A DNA stretch of 64,000 nt from an uncultured Castellaniella sp. (GCF_937988725.1 NZ_CALKHS010000010.1:930001-994000), one strand, 5' to 3'. Shown: positions 23,136 through 31,707, counted from the stretch's first letter. Notes: generated by a model from the sequence alone, not told the origin. Program-made: numbers and translations.

Positions 23136-23312
23136 TACTTCCCCAGGTGAAACAATTCCGATGCAAAAACCTGAAAGCTTCCACTCGACATCGACTTGTA
23201 TCACATCCCTCTGTGGGATGGCCTTTGTGTTTTCCGGCGATTCGCATTCATTCGCCGTTCATCCGCAATCACCTACCATGCTCCCATCCCGTCGCCCTGC
23301 AAAGGCTGGATC

Positions 23313-23906
23313 ATGAATCCATCGAATGAGCGCTACAGCCGTCCCATGATGGCGGTGCATTGGCTGACGCTGATCCTGCTGATCGGAGTCTATTCGCTGA
23401 TAGAACTGCGCGGCCTGGCGCCCAAGAGCAATCCGCTGCACGACGCCATGAAATCGTGGCACGCCATGCTGGGTCTGACGGTGTTCTGTCTGGTGTTCAT
23501 CCGCCTGGCGATCCGCGGCATGTCGCGAGTTCCGCCCATCACGCCGCCAGTGCCGGCCTGGCAACATCGGCTGGCAAGCGTCATGCATATCGTCCTGTAC
23601 GCCTTCCTGATCCTGATGCCGCTACTGGGCTGGCTGACCTTGAGCGCGCAAGGCAAGCCCGTGCCGTTCTTCGGTTGGGAATGGCCAGCCCTGATCGGCC
23701 CGGACAAGGCCCTGGGCCGCACACTGCAGGACATCCACGAGGTCATCGGCAACATCGGCTATTTCCTGATCGGCCTGCATGCCGCCGCAGCCCTGGCGCA
23801 CCACTACGTCCTGCGCGACGACACCCTGGTCCGCATGCTGCCCGGGCGGCGGCCGGTTCCCGCCCGGCCGGCGGGCCATCAGGACCGGGGCTTTTCCAGC
23901 CACTGA
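23313..23906 (+). CDS. Cytochrome b561 family protein
   Basis: 197 residues from the ATG at 23313. Four membrane helices carry the conserved haem-ligand histidines: H in MMAVHWLTLILL (helix 1), H in MKSWHAMLGLTVF (helix 2), H in SVMHIVLYAFLI (helix 3) and HEVIGNIGYFLIGLHAAAALAHHYV (helix 4). It resembles CybB and probably moves electrons from ubiquinol, possibly to or from oxygen species. Its 3' end overlaps the convergent YeeE/YedE gene by 28 nt. Confidence 0.9.
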   Translation: MNPSNERYSRPMMAVHWLTLILLIGVYSLIELRGLAPKSNPLHDAMKSWHAMLGLTVFCLVFIRLAIRGMSRVPPITPPVPAWQHRLASVMHIVLYAFLILMPLLGWLTLSAQGKPVPFFGWEWPALIGPDKALGRTLQDIHEVIGNIGYFLIGLHAAAALAHHYVLRDDTLVRMLPGRRPVPARPAGHQDRGFSSH

Positions 23907-24295
23907 AAGATGCCCATGCCCGCCAGCATGGCGGCCACGAACACGACGGCCTGCCACTGCCCGGCCCCCAGGCCGACCAGGGCGGGGCCGGGGCACAAGC
24001 CCACCAGGCCCCAGCCGATCCCGAACACCAGGCTGCCGCCGACGAGACGCCCGTCCACCCGGCGCGCGGCGGGCAGGGCCAGCGGCAGGCCCAGATAGCT
24101 CGTGCTGCGCCGACGGGCCAGCCGGAACGCCCCCAGGCCCGCCATGACTGCGCCGCCCATGACCAATGCCAGGGATGGATCCCAGGCGCCGGCGACGTCC
24201 AGGAAACCCAGAACCTTCGCCGGCTCGGCCATGCCGGACACCAGCAGGCCGATGCCGAAGACCAGCCCCGATAGAAATGCCGTGAATGTCGTCAT
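23879..24295 (-). CDS. YeeE/YedE family half-size membrane protein (DUF6691 type)
   Basis: 138 residues and four to five membrane segments. GIGLLVSGMAEPAKVLGFLDVAGAWDPSL and SLVFGIGWGLVGLCPGPALVGLGAG are hallmark repeats of the YeeE/YedE family; the second contains the conserved Cys. Family members move sulfur anions such as thiosulfate across the inner membrane (TsuA). The small paired form here follows the other half-size gene by 10 nt and probably makes a heteromer with it. It is the last gene of the BigR-controlled operon. Confidence 0.88.
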   Translation of the reverse strand: MTTFTAFLSGLVFGIGLLVSGMAEPAKVLGFLDVAGAWDPSLALVMGGAVMAGLGAFRLARRRSTSYLGLPLALPAARRVDGRLVGGSLVFGIGWGLVGLCPGPALVGLGAGQWQAVVFVAAMLAGMGIFQWLEKPRS

Positions 24296-24305
24296 GATGC
24301 GATCC

Positions 24306-24737
24306 TTACATCCCCAGGACGTGCCGCGCTGCGAATACAGTCAGCATGCCGGCGCCGATGAAGCAGAGCGTGGCCGCCAGGGACCGCGGCGACAGACGCG
24401 ACAGACCGCAGACGCCATGCCCGGACGTGCAGCCGCCGGCGTACCGGGTGCCCAGCCCCACCAGCAGCCCTGCGACGACCAGGGTTCCGACCCCCGCATC
24501 GATCCGGATCGGAACGGCATGCCCCGACCAGCGCGCCAGCACGGGCGCCGCCACCAGGCCGGCGAGGAAGGCCAGCCGCCAGCCGCGATCCCCCCGCCCC
24601 GCCCGCAGCAGGCCGCCCAGCACTCCGCTGATCCCCGCAATGCGGCCGTTGAGCAGAATGAGCGAGGCGGCCGCCCCGCCGATCAACAGTCCCCCGACCA
24701 GGGCGGACCCGGGCGTGAAGGCATTCCAGTCAATCAT
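24306..24737 (-). CDS. YeeE/YedE family half-size membrane protein
   Basis: 143 residues, five membrane segments. The conserved motif GLGTRYAGGCTSGHGVCGLSRLS has two cysteines where the full-size thiosulfate transporter TsuA has its pore cysteines. It starts 8 nt inside the end of the BigR-like regulator gene, and the other half-size gene follows, so the three are one operon. Together the two halves likely import or export reduced sulfur species. Exact substrate inferred from the family, not shown. Confidence 0.89.
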   Translation of the reverse strand: MIDWNAFTPGSALVGGLLIGGAAASLILLNGRIAGISGVLGGLLRAGRGDRGWRLAFLAGLVAAPVLARWSGHAVPIRIDAGVGTLVVAGLLVGLGTRYAGGCTSGHGVCGLSRLSPRSLAATLCFIGAGMLTVFAARHVLGM

Positions 24738-25056
24738 GTTCAGTCTCCTTCGGGCAATAGATCGTGTAGAGCGTGGCCAGCACTTGCAACAAGTGCGGCT
24801 TGGCGACGCGATAGAACACCTGCTTGCCGCTGCGCCGGGTGGCCACGATGCCCTCGGACCGCAGAACCCCCAGCTGCTGGGACAGGGTCGGCTGGCGGAT
24901 GTCCAGCAGGGCTTCCAGTTCGCCCACGCTGCGCTCTCCCTGGGACAGCTGGCACAAGAGCAACAGACGTTCTGGGTTGGCGAGAATCTTCAGATCCGCC
25001 ACCGCCAGGGCGGCGGCGTCCCGCAAACGAGCGGGATCCAGGACATCGGCAGACAT
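24730..25056 (-). CDS. bigR: BigR-type ArsR repressor (persulfide sensor)
   Basis: 108 residues from the ATG at 25056. It has a winged helix-turn-helix (RSVGELEALLDIRQPTLSQQ as recognition region, about residues 42-61). Two cysteines, Cys35 (LLLLCQL) and Cys101 (TIYCPKE), are 66 apart, the same spacing as Cys42/Cys108 of BigR and the matching pair of SqrR, which form a polysulfide-linked bridge when persulfides are present. It should repress the divergent persulfide dioxygenase and its own operon until sulfide or persulfide rises. The operator is in the AT-rich region at 25084-25127. Confidence 0.92.
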   Translation of the reverse strand: MSADVLDPARLRDAAALAVADLKILANPERLLLLCQLSQGERSVGELEALLDIRQPTLSQQLGVLRSEGIVATRRSGKQVFYRVAKPHLLQVLATLYTIYCPKETEHD

Positions 25057-25083
25057 GGTGTTCAAAGCATCCGAAAAATGAAC

Positions 25084-25127
25084 TTGACTATAATATATCA
25101 ACAAATATAATATTAATCAATATATTG
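25084..25127. promoter_or_regulatory. Divergent promoters and BigR operator region
   Basis: An extremely AT-rich stretch. Rightward: TTGACT (25084-25089), 16 bp, TATAAT (25106-25111). Leftward (minus strand): TTGATT (25113-25118), 17 bp, then TATTAT. A CAATATATTG palindrome (25118-25127) and imperfect repeats of AATATA lie between them, as in known BigR operators. The two promoters overlap the repeats, so one repressor could block both. Confidence 0.7.
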
Positions 25128-25209
25128 TTTGGCAGGCGGCAGGCTTGCCGTGATGAAATGCTCATCCGGCCGGGCGCCCGCCCGCATGCGAAGCAAGGGG
25201 GAAACCATC

Positions 25210-26073
25210 ATGCCGATACAGATCCAGCCGTTCTTCGAGCCCGTCACCGGCACCATCAGCTACGTGCTGGCCGACCCGGCCAGCCGCGACGCGGCGATCA
25301 TCGATCCCGTGCTGGACTACGATCCGGCATCCGGCCGCACCCGCACCGCCGCCGCCGACGCCATCCTGGCCTGCGTGCGCAGCCAGGGACTGACGGTGCA
25401 ATGGATTCTGGAAACCCATGCGCACGCCGACCACCTGTCGGCGGCCGCCTATCTACGGCAGCAGACGGGCGGCCGCGTCGCGATCGGCGCTTCCATCCGC
25501 CAGGTGCAGGGGGTGTTCAAAACGCTGTACAACCTGGAGCCCGACTTTCCGGCGGACGGCAGCCAGTTCGACCATCTGTTCGCCGACGGCGACACCTTCC
25601 GGATCGGCGCGCTCACGGCCACCGCGATGTTCGTGCCCGGCCACACGCCGGCGGACATGGCCTACCGGGTGGAAGACGCCGTCTTCACCGGCGACACGCT
25701 GTTCATGCCCGACCTGGGCACGGCGCGCACCGACTTTCCCGGCGGCGACGCGCGGACCCTGTACCGGTCCATCCGGCGGATCCTGGCCCTGCCGGACGCC
25801 ACCCGGCTGTTCGCCTGCCACGACTATCCGCCCGACACCCGGCCGGCCGCCTGGGAAAGCAGCGTGGCTGCACAGAAAGCGCACAACATCCACGTGCGCG
25901 ACGGGATTTCGGAAGACGCCTTCGTGGCGCTGCGCCAGGCGCGCGACGCCACGCTGTCGGCGCCCGCGCTGATCCTGCCGGCGCTGCAGGTGAACATCCG
26001 CGCCGGCCGGCTGCCGCCCGTCGAAGAAAACGGGGTGTCGTACCTGAAGATTCCGGTCAACGCATTGCCGTAG
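25210..26073 (+). CDS. ETHE1-like persulfide dioxygenase (MBL fold)
   Basis: 287 residues from the ATG at 25210, with an AGGGGG site. Metal ligands are in ETHAHADHLSAA (HxHxDH, about residues 65-70), PGHTPADMAY, FTGDTLFMPDLGTARTDFPG and ACHDYPPD. The FPGGDARTLYRSI segment is characteristic of ETHE1/Blh proteins. It oxidises glutathione persulfide to sulfite in the cytoplasm. It is divergent from bigR, the same pairing seen in the bigR-blh operons that detoxify sulfide. The long C-terminal part (about 230-287) may be specific to the bacterial Blh-type. Confidence 0.92.
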   Translation: MPIQIQPFFEPVTGTISYVLADPASRDAAIIDPVLDYDPASGRTRTAAADAILACVRSQGLTVQWILETHAHADHLSAAAYLRQQTGGRVAIGASIRQVQGVFKTLYNLEPDFPADGSQFDHLFADGDTFRIGALTATAMFVPGHTPADMAYRVEDAVFTGDTLFMPDLGTARTDFPGGDARTLYRSIRRILALPDATRLFACHDYPPDTRPAAWESSVAAQKAHNIHVRDGISEDAFVALRQARDATLSAPALILPALQVNIRAGRLPPVEENGVSYLKIPVNALP

Positions 26074-26133
26074 ACCGTGCCGGGACGCGCGAGTCCGCGG
26101 GCCGCGCGCAGCCCCGGGCCCCGACCGGTCGGC

Positions 26134-26298
26134 TCAGAACGTCGAGGCGCAATGCCCGCCGCTGGGGGCCACTCCCGAGCCCACCGCGATCAGCGGAGGC
26201 TCGGCGCGCACGTTGACCGGGGCGCTGTGCGCCCAGTCCCAGGCGAAGAACGCCACGATCAGCACCCAGAAGATCACGGCCAGCCAACGGGTATTCAT
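26134..26298 (-). CDS. 54-residue membrane peptide in the thiosulfate module
   Basis: MNTRWLAVIFWVLIVAFFAWDW gives one membrane segment (about residues 5-21). A short periplasmic or cytosolic tail with SGVAPSGGHCASTF follows, with a single Cys near the end. Its ATG overlaps the stop of an even smaller frame (ATGA), and that frame begins 15 nt after the YeeE/YedE gene, so it is co-transcribed. The lone cysteine suggests a sulfur-linked role. No family is recognised. Confidence 0.6.
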   Translation of the reverse strand: MNTRWLAVIFWVLIVAFFAWDWAHSAPVNVRAEPPLIAVGSGVAPSGGHCASTF

Positions 26299-26354
26299 GC
26301 CGCCCCCTTCTGTCTTGCGGGATGGCGGACCGGTATCGAAGTCGCGTGTGTCAT
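26295..26354 (-). CDS. 19-residue leader-like peptide
   Basis: A frame of 19 codons starting MTHATSIPVRHPAR, preceded by GGAGGG, and ending in the ATGA overlap with the next frame. It is too short to judge by similarity. It could be a translational coupling leader for the 54-residue peptide, or an accident. Confidence 0.35.
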   Translation of the reverse strand: MTHATSIPVRHPARQKGAA

Positions 26355-26369
26355 GTTTCGCCCTCCGGC

Positions 26370-27452
26370 TCAGAACGCGAACCGGCGGCGCACCCGCACG
26401 CCGATCAGCGACCCCAGAAACGCCATGGGCACCCAGATCCAGCCATGCAGGCTGCCGGTGGAAATACCGCTGACCATGGCGCCGATATTGCAGCCGAACG
26501 CCAGCCGGGAACTATAGCCCAGCAGCAGGCCCGCCCCCAGCCCGATCATCCACTGGCTGGCCGTCATGGGCCGCGCCGCGGAGCGCGGCTTGCCCGCGGC
26601 GATCCACAGGGCCCCGGCCAGGATGCCGATATTGGTGATCGAGGTCACGTCCAGGAAAATGGACTGGGTCAGCGTCGCCGTATTCACGGGTTCGCTCCAG
26701 AAGGCATTGGCGGCCGGATCGAACAGGTGGGCGGCCGTGGCGAGCTTGGCGGCCCACAGGCCGAAGCCGTAGACAATGCCCCAGGGCTGGCCCGCGATCA
26801 CCAGGTTCAGCACGGCCAGCGCGGCCAGCAGCACGGCGCCCACCAGCAGTTTGCGATCCCACCAGGGGGTCGATCGCCCGGTCCAGCGAGTCACGCCCCA
26901 GCCGACCAGCGCCAGCCCCGCCAGCGTCAGCAACAAGGCCGTCGGCGCGCCGAAATGCGTCACCAGGCCATAAGGCGGCAAGGCGCCCAGCGACAGCCAT
27001 TGGCTCAGCGTGGCCGAGCCCAGGAAACTGCCGATGGCGAACAGCGGCAGGATCGCCATGTTCATGGGAATGCCCAGGCCGGCCTTGTACAGGGTGCCGG
27101 AACCGCAGCCGTCGGCCACCTGCATGCAGGCGCCGAACACGAAGGCGCCCACGATCAGGCTGACGCTGGGCGGCCCCAGCGCCGCGCCCAGATCCGTCGG
27201 GTAGGCGGCCAGCAAGGGGATGGACACGGCGGCCGCGATCGCCAGCAGCACCAATTGCGCCAGCACGCCCGAGGGGTCGCGCTGCTCGATCAGCTTGCGC
27301 CAGCCCGTGGTGAAGCCGAAACGCGCGCCCGCCAGCACCGCCCCCAGGCCGATGCCCACCAGAAACAGCAAGGCCTGGCGCAAAGCAACCGACCAGGCCA
27401 GAAATACCAGAAAGGCGGTGATCGCCACCGCCAGGGGAAGACGCTTCATCAT
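26370..27452 (-). CDS. Full-size YeeE/YedE family thiosulfate transporter
   Basis: 360 residues (ATG 27452 or 27449). About nine membrane segments in two repeats. MQVADGCGSGTLYKAGLGIPMNMAILPLFAIG and LGYSSRLAFGCNIGAMVSGISTGSLHGWIW contain the conserved cysteines (CGSG, GCNIGA) that pass thiosulfate through the TsuA pore by persulfide-like hydrogen bonds. It follows the periplasmic rhodanese gene by 15 nt, so imported sulfur is probably coupled to rhodanese chemistry. Substrate inferred from TsuA and not proven. Confidence 0.9.
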   Translation of the reverse strand: MMKRLPLAVAITAFLVFLAWSVALRQALLFLVGIGLGAVLAGARFGFTTGWRKLIEQRDPSGVLAQLVLLAIAAAVSIPLLAAYPTDLGAALGPPSVSLIVGAFVFGACMQVADGCGSGTLYKAGLGIPMNMAILPLFAIGSFLGSATLSQWLSLGALPPYGLVTHFGAPTALLLTLAGLALVGWGVTRWTGRSTPWWDRKLLVGAVLLAALAVLNLVIAGQPWGIVYGFGLWAAKLATAAHLFDPAANAFWSEPVNTATLTQSIFLDVTSITNIGILAGALWIAAGKPRSAARPMTASQWMIGLGAGLLLGYSSRLAFGCNIGAMVSGISTGSLHGWIWVPMAFLGSLIGVRVRRRFAF

Positions 27453-27467
27453 GGATCGACGGCCCGC

Positions 27468-28409
27468 TTAACCGAACAGGCCCTTGACCTTGTTCAGGAT
27501 CTGGCTGCCGCGCCCGGGGACATTGTCCATGGGGCGGGAAGCATCCTGCGACCATTCCGCCATGGATTCGGGATACAGCCGGACGTTCTTCACGCCCACG
27601 ATCTCCGACAGGGCGAACCAGTCGGTCGCCGCCCAATGGCCGGTGTTGCAGAAGGAAATCGTCTCGGCGGCCTGCTCTCCGGGCAGGAGTTCGGCGGCGA
27701 TCTTGCGAGCCTGATCAGGAGACACGAAGATCGACGTGCCCGGCTGGAACCAGCGGCTGTTTTCCACGTTGACTGCGCCCTGGATGGTGCCCGGCACCTG
27801 GGCCGTGGGCGCCTTGACCTTGCCCAGATAGAAGTCCAGCGGCCGGGCATCCACCAGCTTGGTCCGGGGATTGCCGACCTGGGCGGCCACCTGGTCCGTG
27901 GTCGCCAGAATCGAATCATCGGGGTGCGCCTGGAAGGCGCTGGCCTTGACGGCCGGTGCCGCCTTGTCCTGCGGCAGCCCGGCGGCCGCCCAGGCCTTTT
28001 CGCCGCCGTTCAGGATCGACAGTTCTTTCAGGCCCAGGTACTTCAGCGTCCAGTAGACCCGGGCGGAAGCGCCGAAATCCGTGCCATCCGCGCCGGACGA
28101 CACCACCACGGCGTGCACGTTCCGGTCGACTCCCAAGGCCCGCACCTGCTGTTCCAGGCGATCGACGGGCGGCACCTGGCCGGGATTGTTCGCCGGACCG
28201 CGCCACTGGGCGTAAGGCGCCGACACGGCGCCGGGAATATGACCCGCCGCATAGACATCCGCCGGACGGATGTCGATGACGCGCACCGAGGGCTGCTGAT
28301 GCAGGGCATTGAGTTCAGCCGGCGTCAGCAGCGGCTGGGCCGCCCAGGCGCCGGACGTCGCAGCCAGGGCCAGAGCCGCCCCGCTGAAAAAGGCAGACAG
28401 TATCTTCAT
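27468..28409 (-). CDS. Periplasmic thiosulfate/3-mercaptopyruvate sulfurtransferase (tandem rhodanese)
   Basis: 313 residues with a signal peptide (about 1-24, AWA-AQ). Two rhodanese domains, about 28-150 and 165-300. The first lacks the catalytic Cys (VVVSSGADGTD); the second has it at Cys254 in ISFCNTGHWAATDW. It therefore transfers sulfane sulfur in the periplasm, from thiosulfate to thiols or cyanide. It leads the operon with the YeeE/YedE transporter and the small peptides. Upstream are repeats at 28480-28507. Confidence 0.92.
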   Translation of the reverse strand: MKILSAFFSGAALALAATSGAWAAQPLLTPAELNALHQQPSVRVIDIRPADVYAAGHIPGAVSAPYAQWRGPANNPGQVPPVDRLEQQVRALGVDRNVHAVVVSSGADGTDFGASARVYWTLKYLGLKELSILNGGEKAWAAAGLPQDKAAPAVKASAFQAHPDDSILATTDQVAAQVGNPRTKLVDARPLDFYLGKVKAPTAQVPGTIQGAVNVENSRWFQPGTSIFVSPDQARKIAAELLPGEQAAETISFCNTGHWAATDWFALSEIVGVKNVRLYPESMAEWSQDASRPMDNVPGRGSQILNKVKGLFG

Positions 28410-28479
28410 GACGGAAACCGTGGAAGTGAAGGAATCAGGTGCTTATTGTCCCAGATCCGATCTGACGGTCGGGGATACC

Positions 28480-28507
28480 TATAAAACCTGAAGTTATATA
28501 AAACAGG
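28480..28507. promoter_or_regulatory. Direct repeats in the rhodanese promoter
   Basis: TATAAAACCTG (28480-28490) and TATAAAACAGG (28497-28507) are 17 bp apart in the divergent region between rhodanese and its neighbour. They are AT-rich in a G+C-rich context, perhaps binding sites for a regulator such as the BigR-like protein, or promoter elements. Confidence 0.4.
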
Positions 28508-28560
28508 ATCGAATCAGCGCCGGTCCAGAGGTGAAATGTCCGCCCCGCCCGTGTCCGGGC

Positions 28561-29460
28561 TCAGGCCCGCAGCGGCCCCGCCTGATTGGCCGGAATCACC
28601 TGGATGATCCGCGCGGCGCTGTCCGTCGCGGCGGCCAGCGCGGCCTGAGGCGCCGCCCCATCCGCCCAGGCATGCACGAAGGTCGAGGCGAAGGCATCGC
28701 CCGCGCCGATGGTGGACTTCGCCGCCACCCGCCGGGCTTCATGGAAATGCGCCCGCTCGCCGTCGAAGAACAGGGCGCCGCCCGCCCCCAGCGTCACCAG
28801 AATGGCCTGACCGGGCCGGCGCGCCAGCCGGCGGGCCAGCGCCTGCGCCACGTCGGGCGGCGGCGCATCGGTCTGCAGGGTATCGTCTCCAACCAGTTTC
28901 GCGGCCTCGCGGGCGTTGACGCACAGCAGGTCGGCCTGGTCCCACACGCCATGCAGGGCGTCCGGGTCGGACAGCTGGCGCGCCCCCGGAGTCACGACCA
29001 GGCGGAATGGCCGCGAGGCCATGGCCCCCAGGGCATTCTGCAGCCAGGCCTGGGATTCCAGCGACAGGCCGGTCACATACACGACGTCCGCCCCTTGCAG
29101 GCCGGCAAAGCCCTGTTCGCCCACCCAGGCGCTGGCGCCGCGCTGCGCATAGGCCCGCGCGGCGCCCGAATCGTCCACCATGACCACGGCCTTGCCCGTG
29201 GGCAGATGGTGGTCGGGGATGGCGGCGCGAATCCCGTGGCGCTGCAGGAGATCCCGGATCAGGCCGCCTTCCAGGTCGCGCCCCACGCAGGCATGGACGG
29301 TCACCCGGGCGCCGCGCGCCGCCACGTTCAGCGCGGCATTGACCGCCCCGCCCCCCGCGTACAGGCCGATGTGATCCACGTCCTGCTTGGCCCCTCGCAT
29401 CGGCTGGACCGTGGAAACGACGATGTCGACGATGGCGGCGCCGATGGTGGTGAATTGCAT
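28561..29460 (-). CDS. PfkB-family carbohydrate kinase
   Basis: 299 residues from the ATG at 29460 (a TTG at 29478 is possible). Features of ribokinase-like enzymes: the N-terminal GGGAVNAALNVAARG substrate loop (about 37-51) and the C-terminal STIGAGDAFASTF (about 250-262) with the catalytic Asp and anion hole. It phosphorylates a sugar or nucleoside with ATP. It stands alone between rhodanese and the MFS gene, so the substrate is not given by context. Confidence 0.9.
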   Translation of the reverse strand: MQFTTIGAAIVDIVVSTVQPMRGAKQDVDHIGLYAGGGAVNAALNVAARGARVTVHACVGRDLEGGLIRDLLQRHGIRAAIPDHHLPTGKAVVMVDDSGAARAYAQRGASAWVGEQGFAGLQGADVVYVTGLSLESQAWLQNALGAMASRPFRLVVTPGARQLSDPDALHGVWDQADLLCVNAREAAKLVGDDTLQTDAPPPDVAQALARRLARRPGQAILVTLGAGGALFFDGERAHFHEARRVAAKSTIGAGDAFASTFVHAWADGAAPQAALAAATDSAARIIQVIPANQAGPLRA

Positions 29461-29622
29461 GGCGGAGGATTCTCTCAACGGTGGGAAACCGAAAGACTAA
29501 TCCAGGCGGGCGGAATAAGACAGCGCTTCCGGCGCGCCGCGCGGCCGGATCGATCTTGATCAGGGTTTTCCCTGATGAAGTACACTGTTTTTCTGAAGAA
29601 CCGCCCCTCTCATTCCCATTTC

Positions 29623-30840
29623 ATGCCTCAAGCTTCCCCACGCCGCCCGCGGGCGCCCGCCTCGGCGGGACTGGTGATTCTCGCGCTGGCCATCGGCGCC
29701 TTCGCGATCGGCACGACCGAATTCGCCACCATGAGCCTGCTGCCCTACTTCGCGCAGGACCTGGGCATCGACGCCCCCACGGCCGGGCACGTCATCAGCG
29801 CCTATGCCCTGGGCGTGGTGGTGGGCGCGCCGCTATTGACGGTGCTGGCCGCCCGCATGGCGCGGCGCACGCTGCTGATCGGGCTGATGGGCCTGTTCGC
29901 CCTGTTCAACGCCCTGTGCGCCTTCGCGCCGAACTACGAATCGCTGCTGGTGCTGCGGTTTCTCAGCGGCCTGCCCCACGGCGCCTATTTCGGCATCGGA
30001 TCCCTGGTGGCGGTATCCCTGGTGCCGCACGGCCGGCGCAACCAGGCCGTCGGCCGCATGTTCCTGGGCCTGACGGTCGCCACCATCGTCGGCGTGCCGT
30101 TCGCCAACTGGCTGGGCCACGCCCTGACCTGGCGCTGGGGCTTCGGCCTGGTGGCCCTCTCGGGCCTGCTGACCATGATCCTGGTGGCCCGGCTGGCGCC
30201 CTACAGCCCGCCCGAGCCCGGCGCCAGCCCCCTGCGCGAACTGGGCGCCCTGAAACACCTGCAGGTCTGGCTGACGCTGGCCGTGGGGGCCATCGGCTTT
30301 GGCGGCATGTTCGCCGTCTACACCTACCTGGCCGACATCCTGCTGGAAGTCACCCAGGTCTCGCCGGCCGTGGTGCCGCTGGTGCTGGGAATATTCGGAG
30401 TCGGGCTGACCGTGGGCAACATCCTGGTTCCCTGGCTGGCCGACAAGGCCCTGCTGCCGACCGCCGCCGGACTGCTGCTGTGGAGCGCCGCGATGACGGC
30501 GCTGTTTCCCCTGGCCGCGGGCCGCGCCTGGTCGATTTCCCTGAACGTGTTCCTGATCGGTTTCGGCGGGGCGCTGGGCACGGTGCTGCAGACGCGGCTG
30601 ATGGACGTCGCGCGGCATGCGCAGGGGCTGGCCGCCGCGCTGAATCATTCCGCCTTCAATTTCGCCAATGCCCTGGGGCCGCTGCTGGGCGGCATGGCCA
30701 TCGCCGGCGGCTACGGCTGGACTTCGCCGGGCTGGGTGGGCACAGGACTGGCGCTGGGCGGCTTCGTCATCCTGATGGCGTCCATGGCCATCGACCGGCA
30801 TCGGGCGGGCCGTCAGGCCGCCGCGCCGGCATCCCGCTGA
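29623..30840 (+). CDS. MFS exporter, DHA1 group (AraJ/YdhP-like)
   Basis: 405 residues from the ATG at 29623; the ATG at 29575 is also in frame and neither has a ribosome site. Twelve membrane segments. IGAFAIGTTEFATMSLLPYFAQDLGI in helix 1 and ARMARRTLLIGLMGLFALFNALCAF in the loop 2-3 region match DHA1 sugar/drug exporters such as AraJ. The exported compound is unknown. It is divergent from the kinase gene and converges with yghU. Confidence 0.88.
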   Translation: MPQASPRRPRAPASAGLVILALAIGAFAIGTTEFATMSLLPYFAQDLGIDAPTAGHVISAYALGVVVGAPLLTVLAARMARRTLLIGLMGLFALFNALCAFAPNYESLLVLRFLSGLPHGAYFGIGSLVAVSLVPHGRRNQAVGRMFLGLTVATIVGVPFANWLGHALTWRWGFGLVALSGLLTMILVARLAPYSPPEPGASPLRELGALKHLQVWLTLAVGAIGFGGMFAVYTYLADILLEVTQVSPAVVPLVLGIFGVGLTVGNILVPWLADKALLPTAAGLLLWSAAMTALFPLAAGRAWSISLNVFLIGFGGALGTVLQTRLMDVARHAQGLAAALNHSAFNFANALGPLLGGMAIAGGYGWTSPGWVGTGLALGGFVILMASMAIDRHRAGRQAAAPASR

Positions 30841-30858
30841 GCGGGCGCACCCAAGGCA

Positions 30859-31707
30859 TCAGCCCGGAATCAGGCCCTCGAAATCCGACGCGGCATGGCG
30901 TTCGCGCAGGCAGCCTTCGGCCGTGCGGTTGACCAGCCGGCCCCGCTGCACGGCGGCGCGGCCGCCCACCTGATTCGCCCAGCGCAGCACGTGGCGGTAA
31001 TCCTGCGCCGACAGGAACTCGGCGACCCCGTAGAGCTGCCCCAGGACCAGCCCGCCATACCAGGGCCAGACGGCCATGTCGGCGATGGTGTACTGATCCC
31101 CGGCGATGAATTCATGCCGGGCCAGCCGCTGGTCCAGCACGTCCAGCTGGCGCTTGGCTTCCATGGCGAAGCGGTCGATGGCGTATTCGATCTTGAACGG
31201 CGCATAGGCATAGAAATGCCCCAGGCCGCCGCCCACGTAGGGTGCGCTGCCCACCTGCCAGAACAGCCAGGACAGGCATTCCGCCCGGCCCGCGGGATCG
31301 GCCGGCAGGAAGGCGCCGAACTTTTCCGCCAGATGCAGCAGGATGGCGCCCGATTCGAACACCCGGATGGGGTCCGCCCCGCTGCGGTCCACCAGGGCGG
31401 GAATCTTGGAATTCGGGTTCACCGAGACGAAGCCGCTGCCGAACTGGTCGCCTTCGCCGATCCGGATCAGCCAGGCGTCGTATTCCGCGCCGGCATGGCC
31501 GGCCGCCAGCAGCTCTTCCAGCATGATCGTGACCTTGATGCCGTTGGGCGTGCCCTGGGAATACAGCTGGAAGGGATGCCGCCCCACCGGCAGCTCGCGC
31601 TCGTGCGTCGACCCCGACACCGGGCGGTTGATGCTGGCGAAGCGCCCGCCGCTGGGTTTTTCCCAGACCCAGACCTTGGGCGGAACGTAGTCGGACGGTT
31701 GATTCAT
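30859..31707 (-). CDS. yghU: YghU-like glutathione transferase (disulfide-bond oxidoreductase)
   Basis: 282 residues. The N-terminal DYVPPKVWVWEKPSGGRFASINRPVSGSTHE is the extension typical of YghU/Nu-class proteins. The thioredoxin-like domain with LYSQGTPNGIKVTIMLEELL has a TPNG motif in place of the usual catalytic Cys/Tyr/Ser (YghU uses Thr/Asn with two bound GSH). FESGAILLHLAEKFG and the all-helical C-terminal domain follow. It reduces disulfides and organic peroxides with glutathione. SlyX is encoded upstream in the same direction. Confidence 0.93.
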   Translation of the reverse strand: MNQPSDYVPPKVWVWEKPSGGRFASINRPVSGSTHERELPVGRHPFQLYSQGTPNGIKVTIMLEELLAAGHAGAEYDAWLIRIGEGDQFGSGFVSVNPNSKIPALVDRSGADPIRVFESGAILLHLAEKFGAFLPADPAGRAECLSWLFWQVGSAPYVGGGLGHFYAYAPFKIEYAIDRFAMEAKRQLDVLDQRLARHEFIAGDQYTIADMAVWPWYGGLVLGQLYGVAEFLSAQDYRHVLRWANQVGGRAAVQRGRLVNRTAEGCLRERHAASDFEGLIPG

